A DNA stretch of 64,000 nucleotides from NCBI RefSeq assembly GCF_047634455.1, contig NZ_JBLIAI010000003.1:1-64000 (forward strand). The letters run 5' to 3'. Shown here one piece after another: positions 36,129-44,410 of this stretch. The notes below the pieces were generated by a model. It had not been told where the DNA came from, did not search any database, and worked only from the letters and a program-made list of their open reading frames with translations. Position numbers and translations under genes: made by a program. The first letter of the stretch is position 1. Every line of letters begins with the position of its first letter. Source of the DNA: Maritalea sp047634455. Lineage in GTDB: Bacteria > Pseudomonadota > Alphaproteobacteria > Rhizobiales > Devosiaceae.

Positions 36129-36147
36129 TATCAAAATAATTTTGATA
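36129..36147. promoter_or_regulatory. 19-bp palindrome before the M24 peptidase gene
   Basis: TATCAAAAT-A-ATTTTGATA is a perfect inverted repeat with a single central base, 33 bases before the start codon. A TTGACA hexamer lies at 36099-36104, so the site is well placed to regulate a promoter. The regulator is unknown. Confidence 0.5.
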
Positions 36148-36180
36148 GAAGCATGCTTTTATATGCCCGGGGTGGAATTC

Positions 36181-37275
36181 ATGGATAAGATTGTCACGCA
36201 GAAATTAGCGCAATTGAGAGCCACCATGCAGGTGCACCAAATGGATCTTGTGGCACTAGGCCCCGGCGCACATATTCAATGGTTGTTAGGCTATCATCCC
36301 TATCCGGACGAGCGCATGTGTCTTTTGCTCATCGGGCCAGAGCATCAGGCCTTTGTCATGCCGGCTCTTAACGCCAATGCCGTGCGCGAACACACAGACA
36401 TTGAGTTTTTCACATGGGCCGATGCAGATGGGTATGCTGATGCGCTGTTGGGGGCGCTTGAAAAAACCACAGACGGCAATGTAGCGATAGTGTCGTTGGA
36501 TGACGCCATGCGCGCCGATTTCGCCCTTAATTTAATGGCCGCGCTGCCTGGTGCAAATCATTGTTTCACCCAAGACAGTGTAGGCGCTTTGCGGATGCGC
36601 AAGACAGAAGCAGAATATAGGCTTCTTAAAATGAACGCGATAATCGCAGATGGCGCACAACAAGCAGCAGCTGACGCCGTAAAAGTTGGCGTGACCGAAA
36701 ACGATGTGGCCGAAGTGGTAAAGAACTACTTCATTTCACACGGCGCAAAACCTGCTTTTGACATTGTTGGCGCGAGCGAAAATGGTGCGTTTCCGCATCA
36801 TCACACAAGCGACCGCGCGCTCAAACAGGGCGACACGATCGTGGTAGATATTGGTGGCTTTAAGCAAGGTTATCCAAGCGACATCACGCGTATGGTGTCA
36901 ATCGGCGAGCCGAGCGAAGAATACAAAAAAGTGCACGCGATTGTCGATGCTGCGGTGCAGGCAGCGCTTAAGGCCGCGAAGCCGGGCGTGATAGCAAAGC
37001 ACGTAGACGATGCGGCGCGCTCAGTCATTGCGAAGGCGGGTTATGGGGACTATTTCACCCACCGGGCCGGGCACGGGCTGGGCATAGAAATCCACGAGCC
37101 ACCCTATATCTCAGCCTCTTCTGAGGTGGTGCTGGATGAAGGTATGGTGTTTTCAATTGAGCCAGGCATTTACTTGCCCGGCAAATTTGGCGTGCGCCTT
37201 GAAGAGATCGTGATCTTGCGCGCAGACGGCCCTGAAATTCTGTCAGAGCGCCCGCGCGATTTGGTTGTTGTGTAA
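36181..37275 (+). CDS. M24 family Xaa-Pro aminopeptidase
   Basis: A 364-residue creatinase/aminopeptidase-fold enzyme. The N-terminal domain is of creatinase type (QMDLVALGPGAHIQWLLGYH). The catalytic domain has all five expected metal ligands in context: VVDIGGFKQGYPSDITR (two Asp), HRAGHGLGIEIHEPPYI (His), VFSIEPGIYLPG (Glu) and GVRLEEIVIL (Glu). Cleavage of Xaa-Pro peptides is the usual role; creatine or DMSP-type substrates are family alternatives. ATG at 36181 is preceded by GGGGTGGA. The last 28 codons are duplicated downstream. Confidence 0.9.
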   Translation: MDKIVTQKLAQLRATMQVHQMDLVALGPGAHIQWLLGYHPYPDERMCLLLIGPEHQAFVMPALNANAVREHTDIEFFTWADADGYADALLGALEKTTDGNVAIVSLDDAMRADFALNLMAALPGANHCFTQDSVGALRMRKTEAEYRLLKMNAIIADGAQQAAADAVKVGVTENDVAEVVKNYFISHGAKPAFDIVGASENGAFPHHHTSDRALKQGDTIVVDIGGFKQGYPSDITRMVSIGEPSEEYKKVHAIVDAAVQAALKAAKPGVIAKHVDDAARSVIAKAGYGDYFTHRAGHGLGIEIHEPPYISASSEVVLDEGMVFSIEPGIYLPGKFGVRLEEIVILRADGPEILSERPRDLVVV

Positions 37276-37308
37276 TAAACCAATTGGTCATCGGCTTTGC
37301 GTTGTGGC

Positions 37309-37349
37309 CCCACCCCACCCTTAATCCCTCCCCATCAAGGGGAGGGAGA
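37309..37349. repeat. P element, forward
   Basis: CCCCACCCTTAATCCCTCCC followed by CATCAAGGGGAGGGAG: a forward P element 34 bases after the peptidase stop codon. A second, tail-less copy is at 37469-37492 and a degenerate reverse copy at 37608-37638. Confidence 0.85.
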
Positions 37350-37662
37350 GCAAGCCAAATCTGGCTGTCCGGCCGCTATAGCAGCAATGCTCGCTTTGGC
37401 TCATGAAGGCGGATTGTCACAAGTTCTCCCCCAAAAGGATGTGGCGATTGGAGCCTGTCTATAGATTTTTCCTCCCCATTAAGGGGAGGGAGGCCAAGCC
37501 AAAATTGGCTGTTCGACCGCTATGGCGACGCTGTTCGCTTTGGTTCATGAAAGCGGTTGCCACAAGTTTGTGGCGCAAACAATAGGATGACTGGGCCCGC
37601 CACAATATTTCCCCCCCCTTGCTGGGAGGGAATTGAGGGCTAGCGTCACTTCTTTATCAAGC

Positions 37663-37747
37663 CGTGCGCCTTGAAGAGATCGTGATCTTGCGCGCAGACG
37701 GCCCTGAAATTCTGTCAGAGCGCCCGCGCGATTTGGTTGTTGTGTAA
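37663..37747 (+). pseudogene. Duplicated 3' end of the M24 peptidase gene
   Basis: These 85 bases are identical to the last 85 bases of the peptidase gene (37191-37275), encoding the C-terminal VRLEEIVIL to DLVVV and the stop codon. The copy is 472 bp downstream in the same orientation and the match continues with two mismatches through the adjoining P element (to about 37822). There is no start codon or ribosome site, so the fragment is not a gene. The exact identity points to a recent event or gene conversion. Confidence 0.92.
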
Positions 37748-37780
37748 TAAACCAATTGGGCATCGGCTTTGAGTTGTGGC

Positions 37781-37983
37781 CCCACCCCACCCTTAATCCC
37801 TCCCCATCAAGGGGAGGGAGACAGAGTAACAACCCCCATTTATCAGGTCGTGAGCCTGGTAGGGCAGCACGGTTCTCCTTGGCTCATGAAAGCGGTTGCC
37901 ACAAGTTTGTGGCGCAAACAATAGGATGACAGGGCCTGCCACAATATTTCCCTCCCCTTGATGGGGAGGGATTAAGGGTGGGG
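37781..37983. repeat. Second forward/reverse P pair
   Basis: A forward P element (37781-37821) and a reverse one (37948-37983, ending ATTAAGGGTGGGG) flank about 125 bases. The segment CATGAAAGCGGTTGCCACAA and the 45 or so bases after it also occur from 37546, 339 bases upstream. Together with the preceding entries, the whole 37276-38024 gap is occupied by repeats. Confidence 0.85.
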
Positions 37984-38024
37984 TGCTTAGCGAACGACCC
38001 GCACCGGGCCAAAGCAGTTCTGGA

Positions 38025-38654
38025 TCAGTTTATGATTTTTGCTTCTGTTGCTGCTCGTATGTCTTCTCGTGTGACATCCGGGGCTGTCTCAACGATTTCC
38101 AAGCCGCCCGGTTTGACATCAAATACGCCTAAGTCGGTGATGATCCGGTCCACAACGGCTTTTCCTGTCAGCGGCAGAGAGCACTGCTTCAGTATTTTTG
38201 ATTCACCATGTTTATTGGTATGATCCATAACAACCACAACTCGGCCAACACCCGCAACCAAGTCCATCGCACCGCCCATCCCTTTGACGAGTTTGCCTGG
38301 AATCATCCAATTGGCAAGATCGCCGTTCTCGGCAACTTCCATCGCGCCCAAAATGGCCATCGCAATTTTGCCGCCACGGATCATGCCAAAAGATGTCGCG
38401 CTATCAAAATAGGCGGTTTGGGGCAGTTCGGTGATCGTCTGCTTGCCTGCGTTGATTAAGTCAGCGTCGATTTGATCTTCGGTGGGGAATGGGCCCATAC
38501 CCAGCATGCCATTTTCTGATTGAAGAGTGACATTGATCCCATCGGGAATATAATTGGCAACCATCGTTGGAATGCCGATACCAAGGTTAACATACGTACC
38601 GTCTTGCAATTCCAAGGCTGCTCGGGCAGCCATCTGATCTCTTGTCCAGCTCAT
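38025..38654 (-). CDS. scoB: 3-oxoacid CoA-transferase subunit B
   Basis: The beta subunit of a succinyl-CoA:3-oxoacid (or acetoacetate) CoA-transferase. Of its 209 residues, YVNLGIGIPTMVANYIP and SENGMLGMGPFP are diagnostic, the Glu of SENG being the catalytic residue. Its ATG directly follows the scoA stop (TAAATG), so the two subunits are translated together. It is the last gene of the thiolase-scoA-scoB operon. Confidence 0.93.
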   Translation of the reverse strand: MSWTRDQMAARAALELQDGTYVNLGIGIPTMVANYIPDGINVTLQSENGMLGMGPFPTEDQIDADLINAGKQTITELPQTAYFDSATSFGMIRGGKIAMAILGAMEVAENGDLANWMIPGKLVKGMGGAMDLVAGVGRVVVVMDHTNKHGESKILKQCSLPLTGKAVVDRIITDLGVFDVKPGGLEIVETAPDVTREDIRAATEAKIIN

Positions 38655-39350
38655 TTAAGCCTCCCTAACTGTACGTTGCTCAATCCGTTTTTCGTGGCTA
38701 CCCTCAACGATACGGTGCACATAAATTCCGGGCAGATGAATTTGATCTGGGTCCAGAGACCCAACGGGCACGATTTCCTCGACTTCCATCACACACACTT
38801 TGCCGCACATCGCTGCGGGTGGGTTGAAGTTGCGCGCGGTTTTCCTAAAAATGGCATTCCCCGTTTCATCAGCTTTCCAAGCCTTTACGATCGACAGATC
38901 GGCAAAAATACCTTCTTCCATAATGTAGGTTTCACCATTGAAATCACGGTGATCTTTGCCTTCGGCAATGATGGTGCCCACGCCTGTCTTTGTATAAAAA
39001 CCGGGAATGCCAGCACCGCCAGCCCGCATGCGTTCAGCCAATGTGCCTTGCGGATTGAACTCAAGTTCAAGTTCACCAGACAGATATTGGCGCATAAATT
39101 CAGCGTTTTCCCCGACGTAAGACGAGATCATTTTTTTGACTTGTCTTGTGTGGAGCAAAATGCCAATACCGAAATCATCCACACCGGCATTATTTGAAGC
39201 AAAGGTAAGACCTTTGCTGCCGTCGGTTCGGATCGCGCTGAGCAGCAACTCAGGAATGCCACAAAGACCAAAGCCGCCCGCAGCGATTAACATATCGTCA
39301 TGCAGAAGGCCTTTCAGGGCCTCTTCTGGTGAGCTATAAATTTTGTTCAT
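38655..39350 (-). CDS. scoA: 3-oxoacid CoA-transferase subunit A
   Basis: The alpha subunit, 231 residues. AAGGFGLCGIPELLL is the conserved glycine-rich loop and GAGIPGFYTKTGVGT the typical mid segment. With subunit B it activates acetoacetate with succinyl-CoA to give acetoacetyl-CoA, which the adjacent thiolase splits. It lies 30 bases downstream of the thiolase gene. Confidence 0.93.
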   Translation of the reverse strand: MNKIYSSPEEALKGLLHDDMLIAAGGFGLCGIPELLLSAIRTDGSKGLTFASNNAGVDDFGIGILLHTRQVKKMISSYVGENAEFMRQYLSGELELEFNPQGTLAERMRAGGAGIPGFYTKTGVGTIIAEGKDHRDFNGETYIMEEGIFADLSIVKAWKADETGNAIFRKTARNFNPPAAMCGKVCVMEVEEIVPVGSLDPDQIHLPGIYVHRIVEGSHEKRIEQRTVREA

Positions 39351-39380
39351 GCTTTTCTCCCTAAAACCGCTTTGCGGCTT

Positions 39381-40559
39381 CTAAACTTCTATCGCCATGG
39401 CAATGCCCATGCCGCCACCAATGCACAGGCTGGCAATGCCGCGCCCACCGCCACGTTGTTCCAGCGCATAGACCAATGTGCCCAACACGCGCGCGCCGGA
39501 CATGCCGACCGGATGTCCAAGCGCAATCGCTCCACCATGAATATTGACCTTTTTCGCATCCACCGCCAACTCTTTCACCACGGCCAGACTTTGCGCCGCA
39601 AACGCTTCGTTGAATTCAAACAGGTCCACCTGATCAAGTGACCACCCGGCGCGTTTGGCGGCCAGTCGGGAAGCTGAGATCGGGCCAAGCCCCATGAAGT
39701 GGGGGTCAAGTCCGGTATGAGCATAAGCAACGATGCGCGCCAGTGGCGATAATCCATTGCTCTTTGCTTGCTCAGCGTTCGCCAACACCAGCGCTGCCGC
39801 GCCGTCGTTAATGCCCGAGGAGTTGGCGGCGGTCACTGAGCCTTCGGCGTCAAAAATCGGCCTCAACTTGCCCAAAACGTCCATCTGGCTGTCGGCGCGC
39901 ACCGCTTCGTCCGCCTCAAACATGGACGTAGATTTGCGGGTTTTAATTTCAACAGGCACGATCTCCTTGGCAAAAAAACCAGCACCCTGCGCAGCTGCCG
40001 CATTGGCCTGCGAAAGACACGCGAATTCATCCTGTTCTTGTCGACTTAGATTATATTTGTTGGCGACATTTTCCGCCGTTTGACCCATTGGATAGCCGAA
40101 AAATGCATCCGTTAGGGCATCAAACATCATGCTGTCGACAAATTCGAGACTGCCCGCTTTCTTGCCCTGCCGGATGTTGGCCACGTGCGGCGCATTGGTC
40201 ATGCTTTCTTGCCCGCCAGCAACCACAAAGCTTGCCATACCAGTTTGAATTTGCTGCGCGCCCAGCATCACAGCCCTTAGGCCCGATCCACACACTTGGT
40301 TGATGGTCATAGCAGGGGAGTGGTCGGGTAACCCCGCATTGCGGGCGGCTTGGCGGGCAGGGTTCATGCCCACGCCAGCGGTTAACACTTGCCCCATAAT
40401 TGTCTCATCAATTTGGTCCGCTGACACACCAGATTGTTCAACCGCCGCCCTAATCGCAATGGTGCCCAATTGGGCCGCGCTGTGGGTGGACAATGTACCC
40501 GCCAAGACCCCAATCGGGGTGCGCTTGGCGCTAAGCAGAACAACATCTTGGATCGACAT
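39381..40559 (-). CDS. atoB: Acetyl-CoA acetyltransferase (thiolase)
   Basis: A 392-residue thiolase II. NQVCGSGLRAVMLGAQQ holds the nucleophilic Cys, NIHGGAIALGHPVGMSGARV carries the His of the GHP motif, and the C-terminal Cys is in ASLCIGGGMGIAMAIE. Together with scoAB it forms an acetoacetate-use operon. Biosynthetic use of acetoacetyl-CoA for polyhydroxybutyrate (as PhaA) is an alternative, but no phaB or phaC is nearby. It is divergent from a PAS-LuxR regulator. Confidence 0.92.
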   Translation of the reverse strand: MSIQDVVLLSAKRTPIGVLAGTLSTHSAAQLGTIAIRAAVEQSGVSADQIDETIMGQVLTAGVGMNPARQAARNAGLPDHSPAMTINQVCGSGLRAVMLGAQQIQTGMASFVVAGGQESMTNAPHVANIRQGKKAGSLEFVDSMMFDALTDAFFGYPMGQTAENVANKYNLSRQEQDEFACLSQANAAAAQGAGFFAKEIVPVEIKTRKSTSMFEADEAVRADSQMDVLGKLRPIFDAEGSVTAANSSGINDGAAALVLANAEQAKSNGLSPLARIVAYAHTGLDPHFMGLGPISASRLAAKRAGWSLDQVDLFEFNEAFAAQSLAVVKELAVDAKKVNIHGGAIALGHPVGMSGARVLGTLVYALEQRGGGRGIASLCIGGGMGIAMAIEV

Positions 40560-40630
40560 TTGGCTTCCTCCACAAAAGCAATCTTGTGCTCAAAGCAAAG
40601 GTTAAGGCTTGCGCCTTGCATTTGTTTAGT

Positions 40631-40642
40631 CGTATTTATACG
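40631..40642. promoter_or_regulatory. Short palindrome before the PAS-LuxR gene
   Basis: CGTAT-TT-ATACG lies directly before the regulator's start codon in the 85-base gap to the thiolase gene. It could be an operator shared by the divergent promoters. Confidence 0.35.
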
Positions 40643-40644
40643 CA

Positions 40645-41235
40645 ATGAATGCTATTGAAAAAGCCCAAGTGAGTGCTGTGCCAAACCGCTTTGAATTGGC
40701 AGAAATGCCAGTGCCAATGGTGTTTGCTCAACACCGGATCATCAAAGAGTGCAATTTTGAGTTTGCCGCAATATTTGGCTTTAGGCCTGATGAATTGCGC
40801 AACACCAGCTTTCATTTGCTCTATCCAAAATTCACCGATTTTGTGCGCACGGGCGAAATGTGGAAGTCCAATTTTGCCGGTGGGGTGAGTTATTATGATG
40901 AGCGCATTATGCTTAGGGCCGACAAAACTGAGTTTTGGTGCAAAGTACGTGGACGGTCCATGAGCCCTGACGATCCTTTTGCGCGCGCGCTTTATTGTTT
41001 TGAACCGTTGCACAGGCCATTGCGGCCAAACAGTGAGCATTTGACGGACAGGCAAAAGCAAGTGATCACCTTGGTGGCGCAGGGCAAAACCAATACAGAT
41101 ATCGCACAAGAAATAGGCCTTTCGAAACGAACAATCGAGGCGCATCGAGCCCGCACCATGAAGGCAATCGGGGTGAAAAATTCTGCGGAATTGGTGGCGT
41201 GGTTTTCAACGGTTGATTTACAAAGCCAAGAATAA
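40645..41235 (+). CDS. PAS-LuxR transcriptional regulator
   Basis: A 196-residue regulator with an N-terminal PAS-like sensing domain (PVPMVFAQHRIIKECNFEFA, FGFRPDELRNTSFHLLYPKF) and a C-terminal LuxR/GerE helix-turn-helix (LTDRQKQVITLVAQGKTNTD, IAQEIGLSKRTIEAHRARTM). There is no acyl-homoserine lactone domain. Divergent from the thiolase-scoAB operon across 85 bases, so it is the likely regulator of acetoacetate use. The PAS ligand is unknown. Confidence 0.85.
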   Translation: MNAIEKAQVSAVPNRFELAEMPVPMVFAQHRIIKECNFEFAAIFGFRPDELRNTSFHLLYPKFTDFVRTGEMWKSNFAGGVSYYDERIMLRADKTEFWCKVRGRSMSPDDPFARALYCFEPLHRPLRPNSEHLTDRQKQVITLVAQGKTNTDIAQEIGLSKRTIEAHRARTMKAIGVKNSAELVAWFSTVDLQSQE

Positions 41236-41321
41236 CGTGAATGAACGGTTCAAAAAGAATTTACCAATTGTTCAAAATGCTTAGCGCAATTCAAGCGCTT
41301 GCCAAAACCTGCAAAGTTACG

Positions 41322-41350
41322 TAATTTCTCTCATGTTGAGGGAGAAATTA
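41322..41350 (+). promoter_or_regulatory. Stem-loop covering a ribosome binding site
   Basis: TAATTTCTC (41322-41330) pairs perfectly with GAGAAATTA (41342-41350). The pairing extends inward by one wobble and one C-G, leaving a 7-base loop. The Shine-Dalgarno GAGGGAG is largely inside the 3' arm and the start codon follows 1 base later, so translation could depend on opening the stem. Confidence 0.55.
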
Positions 41351-41351
41351 T

Positions 41352-41720
41352 ATGAACATCATAACACGCAGTTTTGCCGTAGCTGGATTTGTCGCTGCTA
41401 GCCTATTGGGCACCACGGCATATGCGCAATCGGGCTCAGGCGGAGAATTTACACTTTTTAACGACACAGCAGGCAATGTTGTGGTCGGATTTTATACCAA
41501 TGACGGCAATGGCTGGAGTGCAAATTGGCTGGCTGATCAAATGTCGCCAGGTGAATCGGCCAGCGCTGAATTCTTTGCTGAAACTGGCGCTTGTGATCAA
41601 TTGTTCCAGGTGGGTTGGCTTGGAGGTGACGGCTCTGAAGTGATGGACGAACCAATTTCGATTGATGTTTGTCAGGCATCCAACGTTTATCTTGGTGATA
41701 ACGAGATCAAATTCGATTAA
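41352..41720 (+). CDS. Small secreted protein of unknown function
   Basis: A 122-residue exported protein. The signal peptide ends TTAYAQ near residue 25. The mature part is acidic and strand-rich, with FTLFNDTAGNVVVGFYTNDG at the start and two Cys (GACDQLF and IDVCQAS) that could form a disulfide. Aromatic and Gly/Asn content suggests a small beta-sandwich. Its family is not recognised. It has its own leader, with a stem-loop over the ribosome binding site, and ends at a hairpin shared with the convergent LysR gene. Confidence 0.7.
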   Translation: MNIITRSFAVAGFVAASLLGTTAYAQSGSGGEFTLFNDTAGNVVVGFYTNDGNGWSANWLADQMSPGESASAEFFAETGACDQLFQVGWLGGDGSEVMDEPISIDVCQASNVYLGDNEIKFD

Positions 41721-41730
41721 ATCGAACGTA

Positions 41731-41759
41731 TTGAAACGGCTCTTAATCAGCCGTTTCAA
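41731..41759. terminator. Hairpin between convergent genes
   Basis: TTGAAACGGCT-CTTAATC-AGCCGTTTCAA is a perfect 11-bp stem just after the small secreted protein gene. It overlaps the end of the convergent LysR gene. No long T-run. Confidence 0.6.
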
Positions 41760-42663
41760 CCACCGGGTGGCTTATTTGCGCGCGGATCCAGTTTGTGAAC
41801 TCCACGACACCGGGTTTTTCTGCCTTGTCGTCTGGAATGGCCAAAAAATAGGCATCATCGGTTTGCAACGGCCGAGGATCAATCACGTGCAATCGTCCCA
41901 ATTCGATTTGCCTTTCAATTAGATATTGTGGCAACAACCCCACGCCCAGTCCGGCTATACAGGCCTCGATGATCATTGAAAATTGATCAAATCGATGGCC
42001 GCGAAACGGTTCATCATTTTCAATTTTTTGCTGTTCAAACCAGTCGCGCCATGCGGTGGGACGTGATTGCAAATGCAGCAATGGCGCGTGTGGCAGGTTT
42101 TCTGCCCGCTGTATCTTGTGCGCCCCTATCAGACCGGGAGAAGCTACGGGCAGCATATATTCAGCGCAAAGCGGCTGACATGAAGCACCAGCCCAAATAG
42201 GCCGCCCAAAATGGATCGCCACGTCAAAGAATTGTTCTTGCAAGGAAAAAGGCGACCAGCGGCTTTCAAGATTGACGGCCAATTTTGGATGTTTGTCCAA
42301 AAATTCGGGCAAGCGTGGCGCAAGCCAGTGCGACCCGAACGTGGGCAAAGTCGCAACCGACAACGTCGCGTCTGCTTTAGCCGACGCCATGGTGCGGTAG
42401 ACAAGCCCCTCGGTTTGTTCAATCAGATATTTGGCATCTACCAGAAATCGCGCCCCGGCCTCGGTTAAAACCACCCGCTTGCGGATCCGTTCAAACAATG
42501 TCACCCCAAGCTGCAACTCCAAATCCCGGATTTGCCGTGATATTGCGCTTTGTGTGAGGTTCATTTCCTCGGCCGCTCGGGTGAAATTGAGATGCCGCGC
42601 GGCGCACTCAAAAGCACTCAATGTGTTGATCGAGGGGAAGTTGCGACGGCTAGTATGCATCAT
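41743..42663 (-). CDS. LysR family regulator (GcvA-like)
   Basis: A 306-residue LysR regulator. The N-terminal winged helix LSAFECAARHLNFTRAAEEM and NLTQSAISRQIRDLELQLGV are canonical, and the C-terminal half is a periplasmic-binding-protein-like effector domain of the GcvA type (TLPTFGSHWLAPRLPEFLDK). It is divergent from the aldehyde dehydrogenase gene across about 200 bases that hold an inverted repeat, so it most likely activates that operon. Confidence 0.88.
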   Translation of the reverse strand: MMHTSRRNFPSINTLSAFECAARHLNFTRAAEEMNLTQSAISRQIRDLELQLGVTLFERIRKRVVLTEAGARFLVDAKYLIEQTEGLVYRTMASAKADATLSVATLPTFGSHWLAPRLPEFLDKHPKLAVNLESRWSPFSLQEQFFDVAIHFGRPIWAGASCQPLCAEYMLPVASPGLIGAHKIQRAENLPHAPLLHLQSRPTAWRDWFEQQKIENDEPFRGHRFDQFSMIIEACIAGLGVGLLPQYLIERQIELGRLHVIDPRPLQTDDAYFLAIPDDKAEKPGVVEFTNWIRAQISHPVVETAD

Positions 42664-42678
42664 TTTTCCTCATCAAGT

Positions 42679-42692
42679 AATGAAAAATCATT
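42679..42692. promoter_or_regulatory. Candidate LysR binding site
   Basis: AATGA-AAAA-TCATT is an inverted repeat just before the LysR start codon, on the side facing the divergent aldehyde dehydrogenase operon. A second TCATTGC follows at about 42709. Assignment is from position and symmetry only. Confidence 0.4.
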
Positions 42693-42866
42693 GCTTCTTT
42701 AGGGCCTTTCATTGCTTTATCATGAGAAATACGAATTTAAAAGGCTGAGCCATGCACATCCGACTTACGGGTGAAAAGGCAAAAGGTCACTTAATCTCAA
42801 CCATAAACGCGATCCGGACAGGAATTTTTGACGGGTGGTGTATTTGAAAAAGTTTTGGAGCCAATC

Positions 42867-44378
42867 ATGAGCGTCAAAGATCAAACCAAAGACCTGTTGC
42901 AAAAACTGGGTGTGGATGTGTCTGCCCTTGCAGGCGGCGAGTTGGCAGTGCGCACGCCCACAACTGGCGAAACAATCGCCAATGTGAAATTGGCCAGCGC
43001 CGATCAAATCTCTGCCCAAATTGATAAAGCCCATTTGGCGTTCAAAGCTTGGCGCAAAGTGCCTGCCCCGCGTCGTGGCGAATTGGTGCGTTTGCTGGGT
43101 GAAGAGTTGCGCACCCACAAAACCGAGCTTGGCCGTTTGGTCTCCATTGAAGCGGGCAAAATCCCTTCCGAAGGGTTGGGCGAAGTCCAAGAAATGATCG
43201 ACATTTGCGATTTCGCGGTTGGTCTTTCGCGTCAATTGTACGGCTTGACGATTGCGACAGAACGCGCCGATCACCGGATGATGGAAACCTGGCACCCAAT
43301 CGGTGTTGTTGGCATCATTTCAGCGTTTAACTTCCCCGTTGCTGTTTGGTCATGGAATGCTGCAATCGCGCTTGTATGCGGCAACGCCACGATTTGGAAG
43401 CCTTCCGAAAAAACACCACTTACAGGTTTGGCTTGCCAAGCGATCATGAACAAAGCATTGGCCAAATTCGGCGATGCGCCAGAAGGTCTATCCACAATGT
43501 TTGTGGCTGACCGGATCGGTGGCGAAGTGATGGTTGATCACGAAAAAATCGCGCTGGTTTCAGCAACTGGTTCAACCCGCATGGGCCGTGAAGTTGGTCC
43601 GCGTTTGGCCAAACGTTTCGCCCGTTCAATTCTCGAACTTGGCGGCAACAATGCGGGTATCGTTTGCCCCTCTGCTGATTTGGATATGGCGGTTCGCGCC
43701 ATTGCGTTTGGCGCCATGGGTACAGCCGGTCAACGTTGCACGTCAACACGTCGCTTGTTTGTGCATGAAAGCGTTTACGACACACTCGTGCCTCAACTCA
43801 AAAAAGCCTATGCAGGCGTGTCTATCGGCAATCCATTGACCTCAAACGCCCTGGTTGGCCCGTTGATCGATAAAGACGCAGCCTCCAACATGGAAAATGC
43901 TTTGGTTGCGGCCAAAGCTTCTGGCGGCAAAGTGGTTGGTGGTGAACGCGTGGACGTGGAAGGCAACCAAGACGCTTACTATTACCGCCCTGCGATTGTT
44001 GAGATGGCTGAGCAATCTGGCCCGATGTTTGAAGAAACATTCGCGCCAATTCTGTATGTGGTAAAATATACAGACTTTGATGATGCCATCGACATGCAAA
44101 ACGCTGTTGGTGCGGGTCTGTCGTCTATGATCTTTACGTTGAATGTGCGCGAAGCGGAAAACTTCTTGTCAGCCTCAGGTTCAGATTGCGGCATCGCTAA
44201 CGTCAATATCGGCACATCAGGCGCTGAAATCGGCGGCGCATTCGGCGGTGAAAAAGAAACCGGCGGCGGCCGCGAAAGTGGATCGGATGCGTGGAAAGCC
44301 TATATGCGCCGCGCAACCAACACCGTGAATTATGGCACTGAATTGCCATTGGCCCAGGGCGTATCTTTCGATATTTAA
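42867..44378 (+). CDS. amaB: Aldehyde dehydrogenase, ALDH7/piperideine-6-carboxylate dehydrogenase type
   Basis: A 503-residue NAD-dependent dehydrogenase of the antiquitin (ALDH7) branch, which oxidises 2-aminoadipate semialdehyde/piperideine-6-carboxylate to 2-aminoadipate. WHPIGVVGIISAFNFPVAVW, the Glu motif LELGGNNAGI and the Cys motif GQRCTSTRRL (Cys near residue 291) are present. The C-terminal GGAFGGEKETGGGRESGSDA and YMRRATNTVNYG are typical of ALDH7. The ATG at 42867 follows GGAG; the frame opens 13 codons earlier. The AmaB assignment is strengthened by the lysine dehydrogenase-like gene at 51.4 kb, but substrate is inferred. Confidence 0.8.
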   Translation: MSVKDQTKDLLQKLGVDVSALAGGELAVRTPTTGETIANVKLASADQISAQIDKAHLAFKAWRKVPAPRRGELVRLLGEELRTHKTELGRLVSIEAGKIPSEGLGEVQEMIDICDFAVGLSRQLYGLTIATERADHRMMETWHPIGVVGIISAFNFPVAVWSWNAAIALVCGNATIWKPSEKTPLTGLACQAIMNKALAKFGDAPEGLSTMFVADRIGGEVMVDHEKIALVSATGSTRMGREVGPRLAKRFARSILELGGNNAGIVCPSADLDMAVRAIAFGAMGTAGQRCTSTRRLFVHESVYDTLVPQLKKAYAGVSIGNPLTSNALVGPLIDKDAASNMENALVAAKASGGKVVGGERVDVEGNQDAYYYRPAIVEMAEQSGPMFEETFAPILYVVKYTDFDDAIDMQNAVGAGLSSMIFTLNVREAENFLSASGSDCGIANVNIGTSGAEIGGAFGGEKETGGGRESGSDAWKAYMRRATNTVNYGTELPLAQGVSFDI

Positions 44379-44410
44379 AGAGCAAACCAACTTCAAACGA
44401 GCATCTTGAT

